This document shows positions 6,611 to 14,306 of a stretch of 64,000 nt of DNA, in pieces. Source of the stretch: G963676795 sp963677215. GTDB taxonomy: Bacteria; Desulfobacterota; Desulfuromonadia; Desulfuromonadales; Geopsychrobacteraceae. The notes beneath the pieces are model-generated. The model had not been told where the DNA came from, searched no databases, and saw only the letters and a program-made list of their open reading frames with translations. The DNA lies in the NCBI GenBank assembly GCA_963677215.1, contig OY781919.1, forward strand, positions 434,001 through 498,000, read 5' to 3'. Made by a program: the position numbers and the translations under genes. Within the stretch, counting starts at the first letter, position 1; each line of letters begins with the position of its first letter.

Positions 6611-7597
6611 ATGACAATACCCAAGATAAAAATTACAAACGAAGAAGACGCCTGGAAAGCATTGGAGGAAGCCCTTAAAGAAGAAGAACACCTTTACCCT
6701 GTCGACTTCACTTTTGACAACTGGCCAAAAATTGACATTAAACTCGACGGTTCTCTTTACCAGAGCTCCCTTACTAGCCAATCAATGGAAGGCCTGATTG
6801 AGTTTCAAAAGCATATCAATAGGGTCTATGCTCAAATCTGCTACGAAGGCCCCCCAACAAAATTAAAAAATGAAGACAAAAAAGAACTTGAAATCATATA
6901 TAAAATAACCGAAGGAAGTACTGAAGTCTCTGTTGACTTTACTCAAGCAGCAGTACGAATGGCAGAAGGGTTGGTTACCAAAATGTCTGGCACAGAGATG
7001 ACTATAACGATATTAGGGCTTGCCATCATAGGGGCATGCGCCTACGGATTTAAAAACTACATCACCCGACAACAACAAGACAAAATTGCAGATGCCCTGA
7101 TCTCACAGAACAAAGAAGAAACAAAAAGAACTGAACTTTTAACAAAAGCGATGTCAAGGGTTCCAGTATTAAAAGAAGTTCAAGAAGAGGCTGATGAAAC
7201 ATACAACAAAGTACTTCGTGGAGTTCAAGAAACAGACACTCTGACAATTGATGGTCAAATTTACGAACATGAAGAAATTAAATCAATCGTAAGAACTCCA
7301 AGATCAAAGTCAATTGAAGCTCAACTAAATGGAAATTATAGAGTTGAAAAAATAGACAACTCTACAGATGGTGAATTTAACGTTTTTGTTACTAACAAAA
7401 AAAATGAACTGTCTTTCAATGCTAGACTGGAAGACGTCTTTCTCCACAGGAAAGAGGAATATAAAAAACTTCTCTCAACTGCCATAATCGAACGAACAAA
7501 CATATACCTGAAAATAAATGCCAAGATCATAAGAGAGCAAGTTGTCAGCGCCACAATAGTCGGTGTCGAACAAGAAAAAACTACTGACTTACAATAA
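6611..7597 (+). CDS. Unknown single-pass membrane protein of the cargo block
   Basis: This is a 328-residue AT-rich gene. The N-terminal 120 residues are acidic and mixed alpha/beta. A central region (GSTEVSVDFTQAAVRMAEG) leads into one transmembrane helix (TITILGLAIIGACAYGF, about residues 145-161), then a Lys/Glu-rich coiled coil and a beta-rich C-terminal domain. The start at 6611 has GGAG upstream. It is tightly followed by the integrase gene. I recognise no enzyme motif. Its position next to the integrase and its different composition mark it as cargo; a phage-exclusion role is possible but is inference only. Confidence 0.65.
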   Translation: MTIPKIKITNEEDAWKALEEALKEEEHLYPVDFTFDNWPKIDIKLDGSLYQSSLTSQSMEGLIEFQKHINRVYAQICYEGPPTKLKNEDKKELEIIYKITEGSTEVSVDFTQAAVRMAEGLVTKMSGTEMTITILGLAIIGACAYGFKNYITRQQQDKIADALISQNKEETKRTELLTKAMSRVPVLKEVQEEADETYNKVLRGVQETDTLTIDGQIYEHEEIKSIVRTPRSKSIEAQLNGNYRVEKIDNSTDGEFNVFVTNKKNELSFNARLEDVFLHRKEEYKKLLSTAIIERTNIYLKINAKIIREQVVSATIVGVEQEKTTDLQ

Positions 7598-7601
7598 TGT
7601 T

Positions 7602-8690
7602 ATGGCAGTAAGAAAACACCCGACTAAAGGCCCAGGTTGGTGGCAGATCCGCATCAGTCATGGCCGCAATGGCAAAGAGGAAACATTCCCCTACGAGGGA
7701 ACTGAACTTGAGGCCTTGGCCTACGAGGCGGAGCTGCGCGGCATCCCCCAGGAGTCAGCACATCAGCGCCTGAAAGACATTATCGGCCGGTTTCTGGACT
7801 GGTACACCATCGAGAAGGCCGCCAGGACCGTCGATGAGGCCGGCAAGACCCTGCCAAAGGTCATCGCTGCCCTGAACAATCAATACATAAACCTGCTGCG
7901 CCAGAGCGATTACAACCGCTACAAAGCAAAACGCTTGGCCGACGGTGTCACCAAAAGAACGATCAATGCTGAGTTGTCCTACCTGCGCAGCTTGCTGAAT
8001 TTTGCCAGCGATGGACTTAAGCTGCAGATAGGTGAGCTGCCTAAGCTCTACACCAAAAAGCAGACACTGCCGCCACCCAAAACACCATTAACGCCGGACG
8101 AGCTGGCCAGACTGCTCAACGAACTGGATGGCGACAAGCGCACGATCGTCACCCTCTACACCTACTGCGCACTGCGGCGCACCGAGGCCCTGCAGCTCAA
8201 ACGGAAAAGCGTCGACCTGGAGGCCGGGCTGATCCACGTCACCGGCAAGGGGAACAAACACAGGATCGTGCCGATCATCGGCCAGGATCTCCTCGAGCAG
8301 CTGATCGAGGTCTGCCGAGACAAGAAAAACGATGACTATCTGTTCATCAACAAACGCACCGGTGAACCATACCAGGATCTTAAAAAAGGGCTCAAGCTGG
8401 CAGCAGAGAGGGCAGGAATCACAAAGCCGGTCTGGAATCACCTCATGCGTCACTCAGGAGCGACAGCGGCGATCCAGGCCGGTGTCGGCCTGCGCAGCCT
8501 GCAGGCCATGCTCGGCCATAGCGACATCAGAATGACAGAGGTCTACACCCACATGAGCGCAGACCTCCTCAAGATCGAAGCCAGCAAGATGGCCGAGCTC
8601 CACAAAACAGCGTCCGGAATGTCGGGAACAAAGAAAACAGAAAAGAGCAGTAAAATTAGCAAGTTAAAAAAGAGAATCAACAATTCGTAA
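7602..8690 (+). CDS. int: Tyrosine recombinase (phage-type integrase)
   Basis: The 362-residue product has a core-binding domain (about residues 55-140) and a catalytic domain. Visible active-site residues are Arg near 192 (ALRRTEAL), H-x-x-R at 280-283 (HLMRH), His near 306 (LGHSDI) and the nucleophile Tyr near 315 (EVYTH). It excises and integrates the element. The TAA stop lies inside the tRNA-Thr-derived attachment core, so the last codons are part of the att site. A GTG at 7563 could add 13 residues; neither start has a good ribosome-binding site. The gene is GC-rich, unlike the cargo genes before it. Confidence 0.93.
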   Translation: MAVRKHPTKGPGWWQIRISHGRNGKEETFPYEGTELEALAYEAELRGIPQESAHQRLKDIIGRFLDWYTIEKAARTVDEAGKTLPKVIAALNNQYINLLRQSDYNRYKAKRLADGVTKRTINAELSYLRSLLNFASDGLKLQIGELPKLYTKKQTLPPPKTPLTPDELARLLNELDGDKRTIVTLYTYCALRRTEALQLKRKSVDLEAGLIHVTGKGNKHRIVPIIGQDLLEQLIEVCRDKKNDDYLFINKRTGEPYQDLKKGLKLAAERAGITKPVWNHLMRHSGATAAIQAGVGLRSLQAMLGHSDIRMTEVYTHMSADLLKIEASKMAELHKTASGMSGTKKTEKSSKISKLKKRINNS

Positions 8691-8728
8691 TCAGTAGGTC
8701 ATCGGTTCAAATCCGACTAGCGGCTCCA
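8684..8728 (+). other. Attachment site: 3' half of a tRNA-Thr(CGU) gene
   Basis: From 8684 the sequence reads as an anticodon loop with CGT, the 3' anticodon-stem strand, a variable loop, a T-arm with TTCAAAT loop and the acceptor strand ending in encoded CCA (8726-8728). The 5' half of the tRNA is absent and replaced by integrase sequence, which defines this as an att junction. The tRNA-Thr identity rests on the CGT loop and similarity of the 3' half to bacterial tRNA-Thr. Confidence 0.8.
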
Positions 8729-8738
8729 TAGAAATCAA

Positions 8739-8770
8739 GGGGTTAGCTACTTCAGCCGACCCCTTTTTTT
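8739..8770 (+). terminator. Rho-independent terminator after the tRNA fragment
   Basis: A GGGGT/ACCCC stem with an inner GCT/AGC pairing is followed by seven T residues. It was probably the terminator of the interrupted tRNA-Thr gene and now also serves the integrase. Confidence 0.75.
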
Positions 8771-8796
8771 GTCCGCTCTGAGCATCGCCTCTTGGG

Positions 8797-9519
8797 TCAA
8801 TCCTGATCCTTCTTCACCTCAACCACCGTCTCCTGTCCCATGCATTCGAGCAATTTCTGCCGGTCCGCTGAGAGCAGCTGAACAAACTCCACCCCGAAAC
8901 CTGCTTCGAAATGACGAGCAACCTTCCCCTCGAATTCAAATCTGCACTCCTGCATCTTCTTATCGCAAAGGGCAAACCTGAGGAGCAGCTCCGAACCCAC
9001 GGCAGGCAACTCCTTGGCGGTCGAGACTGCGCACCCCCCGACTGAAACATCCTGCAGTGTCCCGTAGCGGGTGGCTCCATTGTCCACATATTCGACAAAT
9101 TTCTTCTGCAGCTTAAGGCGGATATGATGACGGGTCGCTGCATTATCGATAAAGGCCTCGGCCTCTTCCGGGGTGTTGACATAGACAGCCTGATAGCCCT
9201 GGGCACGCAGGGCCATATTCATAAACTGGGTACGCGACAGATGCTTGTCGCTGACCACCCTGACAACATCCTTGACTCCTTTGGTCACAAGGTACTGCAT
9301 GATTTTTTTGACAACGGAAATCGCTTCGAGAGAGCTGTAGCGACACTCTCTAAGATCAAGAATGAGCGAAAAGCCGGGTTTGAGATCGGCAACCGCAAAG
9401 CGGACCTCTGTGAAATAGCTGTTGATGTCGACCTTCGAGATGTTGCCACACCAGGAGCAATAAATACGGTTTTTCTTCATATCAACCCGTACATTTATCT
9501 TCTTCTGGATCACCGACAC
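8797..9519 (-). CDS. STAS-like plus PilZ domain protein
   Basis: The 240-residue product has an N-terminal half that looks like a STAS/anti-sigma-antagonist fold (LILDLRECRYSSLEAISVV) and a C-terminal PilZ domain with the DVSVGG motif near residue 165. PilZ domains bind c-di-GMP through an RxxxR plus [DN]xSxxG pair. Here the first motif is degenerate (RLKLQKK), so binding is uncertain. The GTG start at 9519 has AGGAG just upstream. It probably acts in the cytoplasm as a c-di-GMP effector. It is the first core gene after the left element. Confidence 0.8.
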   Translation of the reverse strand: MSVIQKKINVRVDMKKNRIYCSWCGNISKVDINSYFTEVRFAVADLKPGFSLILDLRECRYSSLEAISVVKKIMQYLVTKGVKDVVRVVSDKHLSRTQFMNMALRAQGYQAVYVNTPEEAEAFIDNAATRHHIRLKLQKKFVEYVDNGATRYGTLQDVSVGGCAVSTAKELPAVGSELLLRFALCDKKMQECRFEFEGKVARHFEAGFGVEFVQLLSADRQKLLECMGQETVVEVKKDQD

Positions 9520-9649
9520 AGCTCCTATATCTGACCGACATCATTATGGCAATACGCAATTATTATACACAGCTAATCTAGCAAATCAATCTAAACCTCT
9601 CCGGTCTCCGAAGCAACCCCTTCTGCAACTGAAATCCCTTTAAAATAAA

Positions 9650-9677
9650 AATCCCCCGTCGCCAGCGACGGGGGATT
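9650..9677 (-). terminator. Terminator of the 9752-10075 lipoprotein gene
   Basis: This is a perfect 12-bp stem (AATCCCCCGTCG) with a CCAG loop. On the minus strand it is followed by a T-rich run (TTTATTTTA) that continues the stem's own T residues. Confidence 0.8.
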
Positions 9678-9751
9678 CATTCGAATTTTTTGCAGCGTTG
9701 GTCCAGCAGATTTCTCGTGAATCTTCAGGACCTGATTTGGTTCAGTTCATG

Positions 9752-10075
9752 CTACTCAGCCTTTTCTTTGGCAACAGACGCCACCTCATGCAGATCAGCT
9801 GTCGTTTCTTCGGCAATAACGGTTCCTGCTTCAGTCAACTCTTCTGCAGCCTGAGCAATATCCTGGCCAGCGTCAACGGCCATCTCAGTTACTTCGCCGA
9901 CTGGCTCGACACTCTGCTCTTCTGGCGCAGCAGGAACCTCAGCGACAGATTGTTCCGTTTCCTGCGCCGGCGCCTCTGCCGTCTTTGGGGGATTGTTGCA
10001 GCCGGTAAAAACCAGCGACGCAACACAAACCCCTGCCGCCAGCAGCAGGCAGATGTTCTGATTCAACTTTTTCAT
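9752..10075 (-). CDS. Small predicted lipoprotein, acidic and repeat-like
   Basis: The 107-residue product has a lysine-start signal peptide and the lipobox FTGC (Cys near residue 24). The mature part is low-complexity, rich in Ala, Glu, Val and Thr, and predicted helical. I start at 10075, where GGAGAAG precedes the ATG and the signal peptide begins; the frame extends upstream without signal features. Its function is unknown. It ends before a strong terminator, so it is probably monocistronic. Confidence 0.8.
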   Translation of the reverse strand: MKKLNQNICLLLAAGVCVASLVFTGCNNPPKTAEAPAQETEQSVAEVPAAPEEQSVEPVGEVTEMAVDAGQDIAQAAEELTEAGTVIAEETTADLHEVASVAKEKAE

Positions 10076-10230
10076 TTTCACTTCTCCTTCACAATTTAAA
10101 TTTCGAACGGCACCATGCCGGTCATGGGTCGCAGATATTAGCACAAAACGCCCACCTTGCTAATGAAAAAGCAACAACTACACATACATACAGTCTTTTC
10201 AGCTATTTACAACCTTTAAAAAACGTTGAA

Positions 10231-11184
10231 TCAGACATGATTCAACAATTTCAGCTCAGCCGGATGCGGATTGAGATAAACCTGCTCCTTCAGGAAGGAT
10301 TGATCGTACTTCCGAACAAAGTGATTCAACAGGGTCATGGGAACAATCAGGGGCAATAGCCCCTGCTTGTATCGCTCTATCAACTCAAGCGTTTCTCGCT
10401 TTTCATCGGCACTTAGCTGATCCTTGAAGTAACCGAGAATACGCTGCATGACATGAGCATGCTTTTTCGGCGTTGTCTTGAGTTTCAACACCTGCATCAG
10501 CAGAGTCTGGTAGGCACCAAACAGCATACTGGTTGACAGCCCCTGATGCTGGCCGATCAAGTGTCCCATCTGTCGCGCCAGCTTTTCGCTGTGCGCTAGG
10601 AGCAGTAGTTTGTGGCGACTGTGAAAATCGACCAGCGCTCCAACAGACAGACCGGACTCCATGGTTTGCCGCCAGCGCTTGAGGGTGAAGATTGCCGCTA
10701 CAAAGTTTTCGCGCAGACGGGGATCATGCAGTCGCCCCTCCTCTTCGGTCGGCAGCAGAGGGAAGGTTTCGAGAAAAACGCGGGCAAAGATGCCGACACC
10801 GACATTGCGCGGCACCCCTTTCTGGTTGTAGAGCTTGACCCTTTCCATCCCGCTGCTCGGTGATTTGGATTTAAACACAAAACCGTCAAGGTTTTCCTGG
10901 CGCAGCTGATCGACCTTCTGTCTTGCCCAGAACTCCATACGCTCGGTGATGTCACCACCACTGCGGGAAAAGACCAGACGCACCTCCTCCTTGTCGTTCA
11001 ACTGCAGGCGTAACGTTTCACGCGGGATCGGTAGTCCGACCTCAACTTCAGGACAGACCGGCACATACTCAACATATTCGCCAAGCACATTGGCCAGATA
11101 AGAGTCAAATTTATGTCCTCCATCGTAGCGAACCTTAGCTCCGAGCAGACAGGAACTGATACCTAAACGAATTTTTTCACTCAC
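10231..11184 (-). CDS. DUF523 and DUF1722 fusion protein
   Basis: The 317-residue product joins an N-terminal DUF523 domain (GISSCLLG...VRYDGGHK, residues 1-150) and a C-terminal DUF1722 domain (about 195-310). This is the same pair found fused in many Proteobacteria (YbbK/YbgA type). Related proteins have been linked to 2-thiouracil breakdown, but the role of this fusion is unsettled. The GTG at 11184 is preceded by AAGGAGG at ideal spacing; the longer frame upstream is not supported. Confidence 0.85.
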   Translation of the reverse strand: MSEKIRLGISSCLLGAKVRYDGGHKFDSYLANVLGEYVEYVPVCPEVEVGLPIPRETLRLQLNDKEEVRLVFSRSGGDITERMEFWARQKVDQLRQENLDGFVFKSKSPSSGMERVKLYNQKGVPRNVGVGIFARVFLETFPLLPTEEEGRLHDPRLRENFVAAIFTLKRWRQTMESGLSVGALVDFHSRHKLLLLAHSEKLARQMGHLIGQHQGLSTSMLFGAYQTLLMQVLKLKTTPKKHAHVMQRILGYFKDQLSADEKRETLELIERYKQGLLPLIVPMTLLNHFVRKYDQSFLKEQVYLNPHPAELKLLNHV

Positions 11185-11293
11185 AGAAGCCTCCTTTTCC
11201 AAACTACTACCAAGTCTAACAAAAATGAAAATTGCTGCGCAAACTTGCAATTGCCCGTGGATAGGGCACTATCAAAGAAAGCGGGAGGCAAGC

Positions 11294-12829
11294 ATGACTG
11301 AGCAGACTTCAGCGGAAATCCTGGTCGCCGGAGCCAGCGGCTACATCGGCGGCAGGCTCGTCCCCCGGTTGCTGAATACCGGGTACCGGGTCAGGGCACT
11401 AGCACGTTCACCGGACAAGCTGGGCAGCCGCCCATGGGCCGGGCATAAGAACCTGCGCATCATCAAAGGCGATCTACTCGACCGGGATTCGCTGGCTGCG
11501 GCCATGCGTGGCTGCCGCGCAGCTTACTATCTGATCCATTCGATGAACCCCGCGGTCAGCGATTTTGCCCGAACCGACCGCCTGGCAGCGGAGAACATGG
11601 CCCGAGCTGCGGCCGAGGCAGGCCTGCAGCAGATCATCTACCTCGGCGGCCTTGGCGACGAACAGTCGCAGCTCAGCCACCATCTGCGCTCACGCAGTGA
11701 AGTCGGCCAGGTCCTCCAGGCGGGACCGGTCCCGGTCACTATTCTCAGGGCGGCGATGATCATCGGTTCCGGCAGCGCCTCATTTGAGATACTGCGCTAC
11801 CTGGTCGATCGCCTGCCGGTGATGCTTACCCCAACCTGGGTCGATACCCCCTGTCAGCCGATCGGCGTCCGCAATGTCCTCTACTACCTGACCGGCTGCC
11901 TGAACAAGCCGGAGACCTACGGGCAGACCTTTGATATCGGCCAGCAGGAGGTGACGACCTACCGCCAGCTGATGCAGATCTACGCCGAGGAAGCCGGTCT
12001 CCCAGCCCGCCATATCCACTCACTGCCGATCCTGACGCCCCGTTTCAGCTCATACTGGATCCACCTTGTTACACCGATCCCCGCAGCGCTGGCGCGCCCA
12101 CTGGCGGAAGGCCTGCGCAACCCGGTCATCTGCCGGGAGAACCGAATCAGGGAGCTGCTTCCGCAGGAGCTGTTTGACGCACGCAAGGCGATCCATCTGG
12201 CCCTGGAGAGGATTCGCCAACAGCAGGTCGAAACCTCCTGGTCCGACTCCGGTCTGATGCGCCCTGCGGAATGGAGCATTCCCGGCGATCCGGCCTGGGC
12301 CGGGGGGAGTGTTTTCGAAGATATCCGTCACGCTGTCATCGACGGTACGCCGGAGGAGATCTGGCCTTCTATTCAGGCGATTGGCGGTGAGGTCGGCTAT
12401 TATTACGGCAATTGGCTGTGGCGTATTCGCGGTGCAATCGATCGGCTGATCGGCGGCGCAGGACTTATTCGCGGGCGGCGCAGCAGCCACGAACTCTATA
12501 CCGGCGACGCGGTTGATTTCTGGCGGGTCCTCAACATCAAGCCGCCGGGGCTGCTCAGTCTGGTTGCGGAAATGAAATTGCCCGGCAAGGCAATTCTGTC
12601 ATTTCAACTTTACCAGCTTGATTCAGGACAAAGCGAACTTGTCCAGACCGCCCGTTTTCTGCCCAAAGGACTCTGGGGGCTGCTCTACTGGTACACTGTG
12701 TCACCGGCTCATCACTTTGTCTTCAACGGCATGATCAAGGGGATCGCCAGAGCGGCTGGCCGGCCAATCAGTTCCGGCCCCGCCCCTTTGAGTAAACAGC
12801 GTGCCCCTTCTCGCTCCGAACAGCGGTGA
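11294..12829 (+). CDS. SDR-family NAD(P)-binding oxidoreductase with DUF2867 domain
   Basis: The 511-residue product has an extended/atypical SDR N-terminus with the nucleotide-binding motif GASGYIGGRL near residue 14 and an NmrA-like Rossmann core to about 300. A C-terminal DUF2867 domain (about 345-495, SRPBCC-like) follows. Proteins with this layout are common and uncharacterised; a role in lipid or quinone chemistry is sometimes proposed. GGGAGG precedes the ATG at 11294. It ends four bases before the convergent HDOD gene. Confidence 0.85.
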   Translation: MTEQTSAEILVAGASGYIGGRLVPRLLNTGYRVRALARSPDKLGSRPWAGHKNLRIIKGDLLDRDSLAAAMRGCRAAYYLIHSMNPAVSDFARTDRLAAENMARAAAEAGLQQIIYLGGLGDEQSQLSHHLRSRSEVGQVLQAGPVPVTILRAAMIIGSGSASFEILRYLVDRLPVMLTPTWVDTPCQPIGVRNVLYYLTGCLNKPETYGQTFDIGQQEVTTYRQLMQIYAEEAGLPARHIHSLPILTPRFSSYWIHLVTPIPAALARPLAEGLRNPVICRENRIRELLPQELFDARKAIHLALERIRQQQVETSWSDSGLMRPAEWSIPGDPAWAGGSVFEDIRHAVIDGTPEEIWPSIQAIGGEVGYYYGNWLWRIRGAIDRLIGGAGLIRGRRSSHELYTGDAVDFWRVLNIKPPGLLSLVAEMKLPGKAILSFQLYQLDSGQSELVQTARFLPKGLWGLLYWYTVSPAHHFVFNGMIKGIARAAGRPISSGPAPLSKQRAPSRSEQR

Positions 12830-12833
12830 AGTG

Positions 12834-14063
12834 TTAATCGAAGAAGGCGTTGACGATCTGGCGGAATTCCTGCTCCACCAGGCGCACGGTCGGACCGATA
12901 AGGGCCAGATCAAGTCCGAGTTCATCCCAGGCTTTCTGCTGAAGCTCAGGCACCTCGTTGACCAGCAGAATTTCGTAGCCACAGCCATGGGCAAACAGAT
13001 CGGCGACATGAATGACACAGGATTCGATCGAATAGTTGGCCAGGCGCGGCGAATGATGGCCACCGATCATCCGCACCAACGGTGCAGGGAGCCGCCACTT
13101 GCTCGCCAGGGTTTTGCCGACGATGGTATGGTCCAACTGGAGACAGAGCTGCTCGGCACGGTACATCGGCAATCCCTCTTCACGGGCACGTTGTATCGCG
13201 GCAGCATACTGTTCCGGCATGCGCTCGACCATGATCAAGCGGCCGATATCATGTAGCAGGCCACCGGTGAAATAGCCCTCGATCCCATCCAGCTTGAGAT
13301 GATCGGCGATAATCCGCGCGAAAAGAGCGCAGCGAATCGAGTGTCGCCAGAACGAATTCATATCCATCAGCTCTGACGGAATACTCTGGAAATTTTTGAT
13401 CAGGGTGACACCCAGTGCGAGAGACGAGAGTTCGTTGGTTCCGATCAGTGAAACAGCCCGTGAGACCGTATCGATCTTGCCGCCGAATCCGTACAGGGGG
13501 CTGTTGACCAGACGCAGCAGACGCAAGGTCAGGTTGGCATCCTTGCTGATCACATCGGCGATCTTCGCCGACGAGACCTCCGGACTCTCGATGACTTCAA
13601 GAACCCGGTTATATACCGAGGGCAGCGAAAAAACGTCTATCTCCCCTTTCAACAGTTGAGGCAGGGAGAGCGGTGCCATCCCCTGTTTGAACTTGGGTAG
13701 CTCGACATAGCTCGGCAGGGTCGGATCCAGACCACGCTCCAGGCGTCTGGCGAACACCCAGAGGGCATGACGATACAAGGTTGCCAGAGGCTCACTGCCG
13801 ATATCATTCAGAATGAAGCGGCGCAGCAGGTAACCACCGGCCCGGTCGACAAACTCCCGTCCTGGCTCCTGCAGCCGGGCATATTCTTCACTGATGCTTT
13901 CGTCAGTGATAGAGGCCTCAATGACCCCCCACTGTTTCAACTGGGTCAGCTGATCCTTCTGCAAGGTACAACCAGCGGCCAGAACGAAACGTCCGCTGAC
14001 CGTATACAGATCCTCGGCCAGCACCATCCCCTCTAACAGATCGTCAATATAAATCAGAGCCAA
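12834..14063 (-). CDS. HDOD domain signalling protein
   Basis: The 409-residue product has an N-terminal domain of about 150 residues and a central-to-C-terminal HDOD domain (about 150-350). The HD-like signature is GGLLHDIGRL, with a later histidine in the GGHHSPR segment. HDOD proteins take part in two-component and c-di-GMP networks, usually without enzyme activity. The frame begins with TTG at 14063 with a weak GGGA upstream; no better start is visible. It is convergent with the SDR gene and divergent from the GGDEF gene. Confidence 0.87.
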   Translation of the reverse strand: MALIYIDDLLEGMVLAEDLYTVSGRFVLAAGCTLQKDQLTQLKQWGVIEASITDESISEEYARLQEPGREFVDRAGGYLLRRFILNDIGSEPLATLYRHALWVFARRLERGLDPTLPSYVELPKFKQGMAPLSLPQLLKGEIDVFSLPSVYNRVLEVIESPEVSSAKIADVISKDANLTLRLLRLVNSPLYGFGGKIDTVSRAVSLIGTNELSSLALGVTLIKNFQSIPSELMDMNSFWRHSIRCALFARIIADHLKLDGIEGYFTGGLLHDIGRLIMVERMPEQYAAAIQRAREEGLPMYRAEQLCLQLDHTIVGKTLASKWRLPAPLVRMIGGHHSPRLANYSIESCVIHVADLFAHGCGYEILLVNEVPELQQKAWDELGLDLALIGPTVRLVEQEFRQIVNAFFD

Positions 14064-14306
14064 AGCGATTATCCCACTTGCGCTAGCAATACAGTTTATC
14101 TACCCATATCAACAGAGTATAAAAATATTCGAAACACATTGCAATTCCATCAAAACATTCCGAAAAGACTCTCAGAATCACCGGCAAAAGCCAATTTTTT
14201 TATTAAAAAACACTCTTTTCTCTTTTTTTCCCGGTATACTCCTTCAAGAAATTCCTGAAGCCGCCTTGACATATCGCTGTTTTTGCTATGCCCTGCGAGC
14301 CATTCG

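Larger units (their letters stand above)
1..8728. mobile_element. Right end of an integrated prophage/satellite-like element
   Basis: The segment combines a tyrosine integrase, two divergently read XRE-type regulators, a P4/D5-type replication helicase and a tail-protein-like gene, and it ends in a partial tRNA at 8684-8728. The left end lies outside the window, where the intact tRNA should be found. The early operon reads left and the integrase reads right toward the attachment site. Base composition changes inside the element: the block 5240-7597 is visibly AT-rich while the integrase and replication genes are GC-rich. It could be a complete prophage with structural genes to the left, or a small satellite; the visible part does not decide this. 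Confidence 0.85.
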
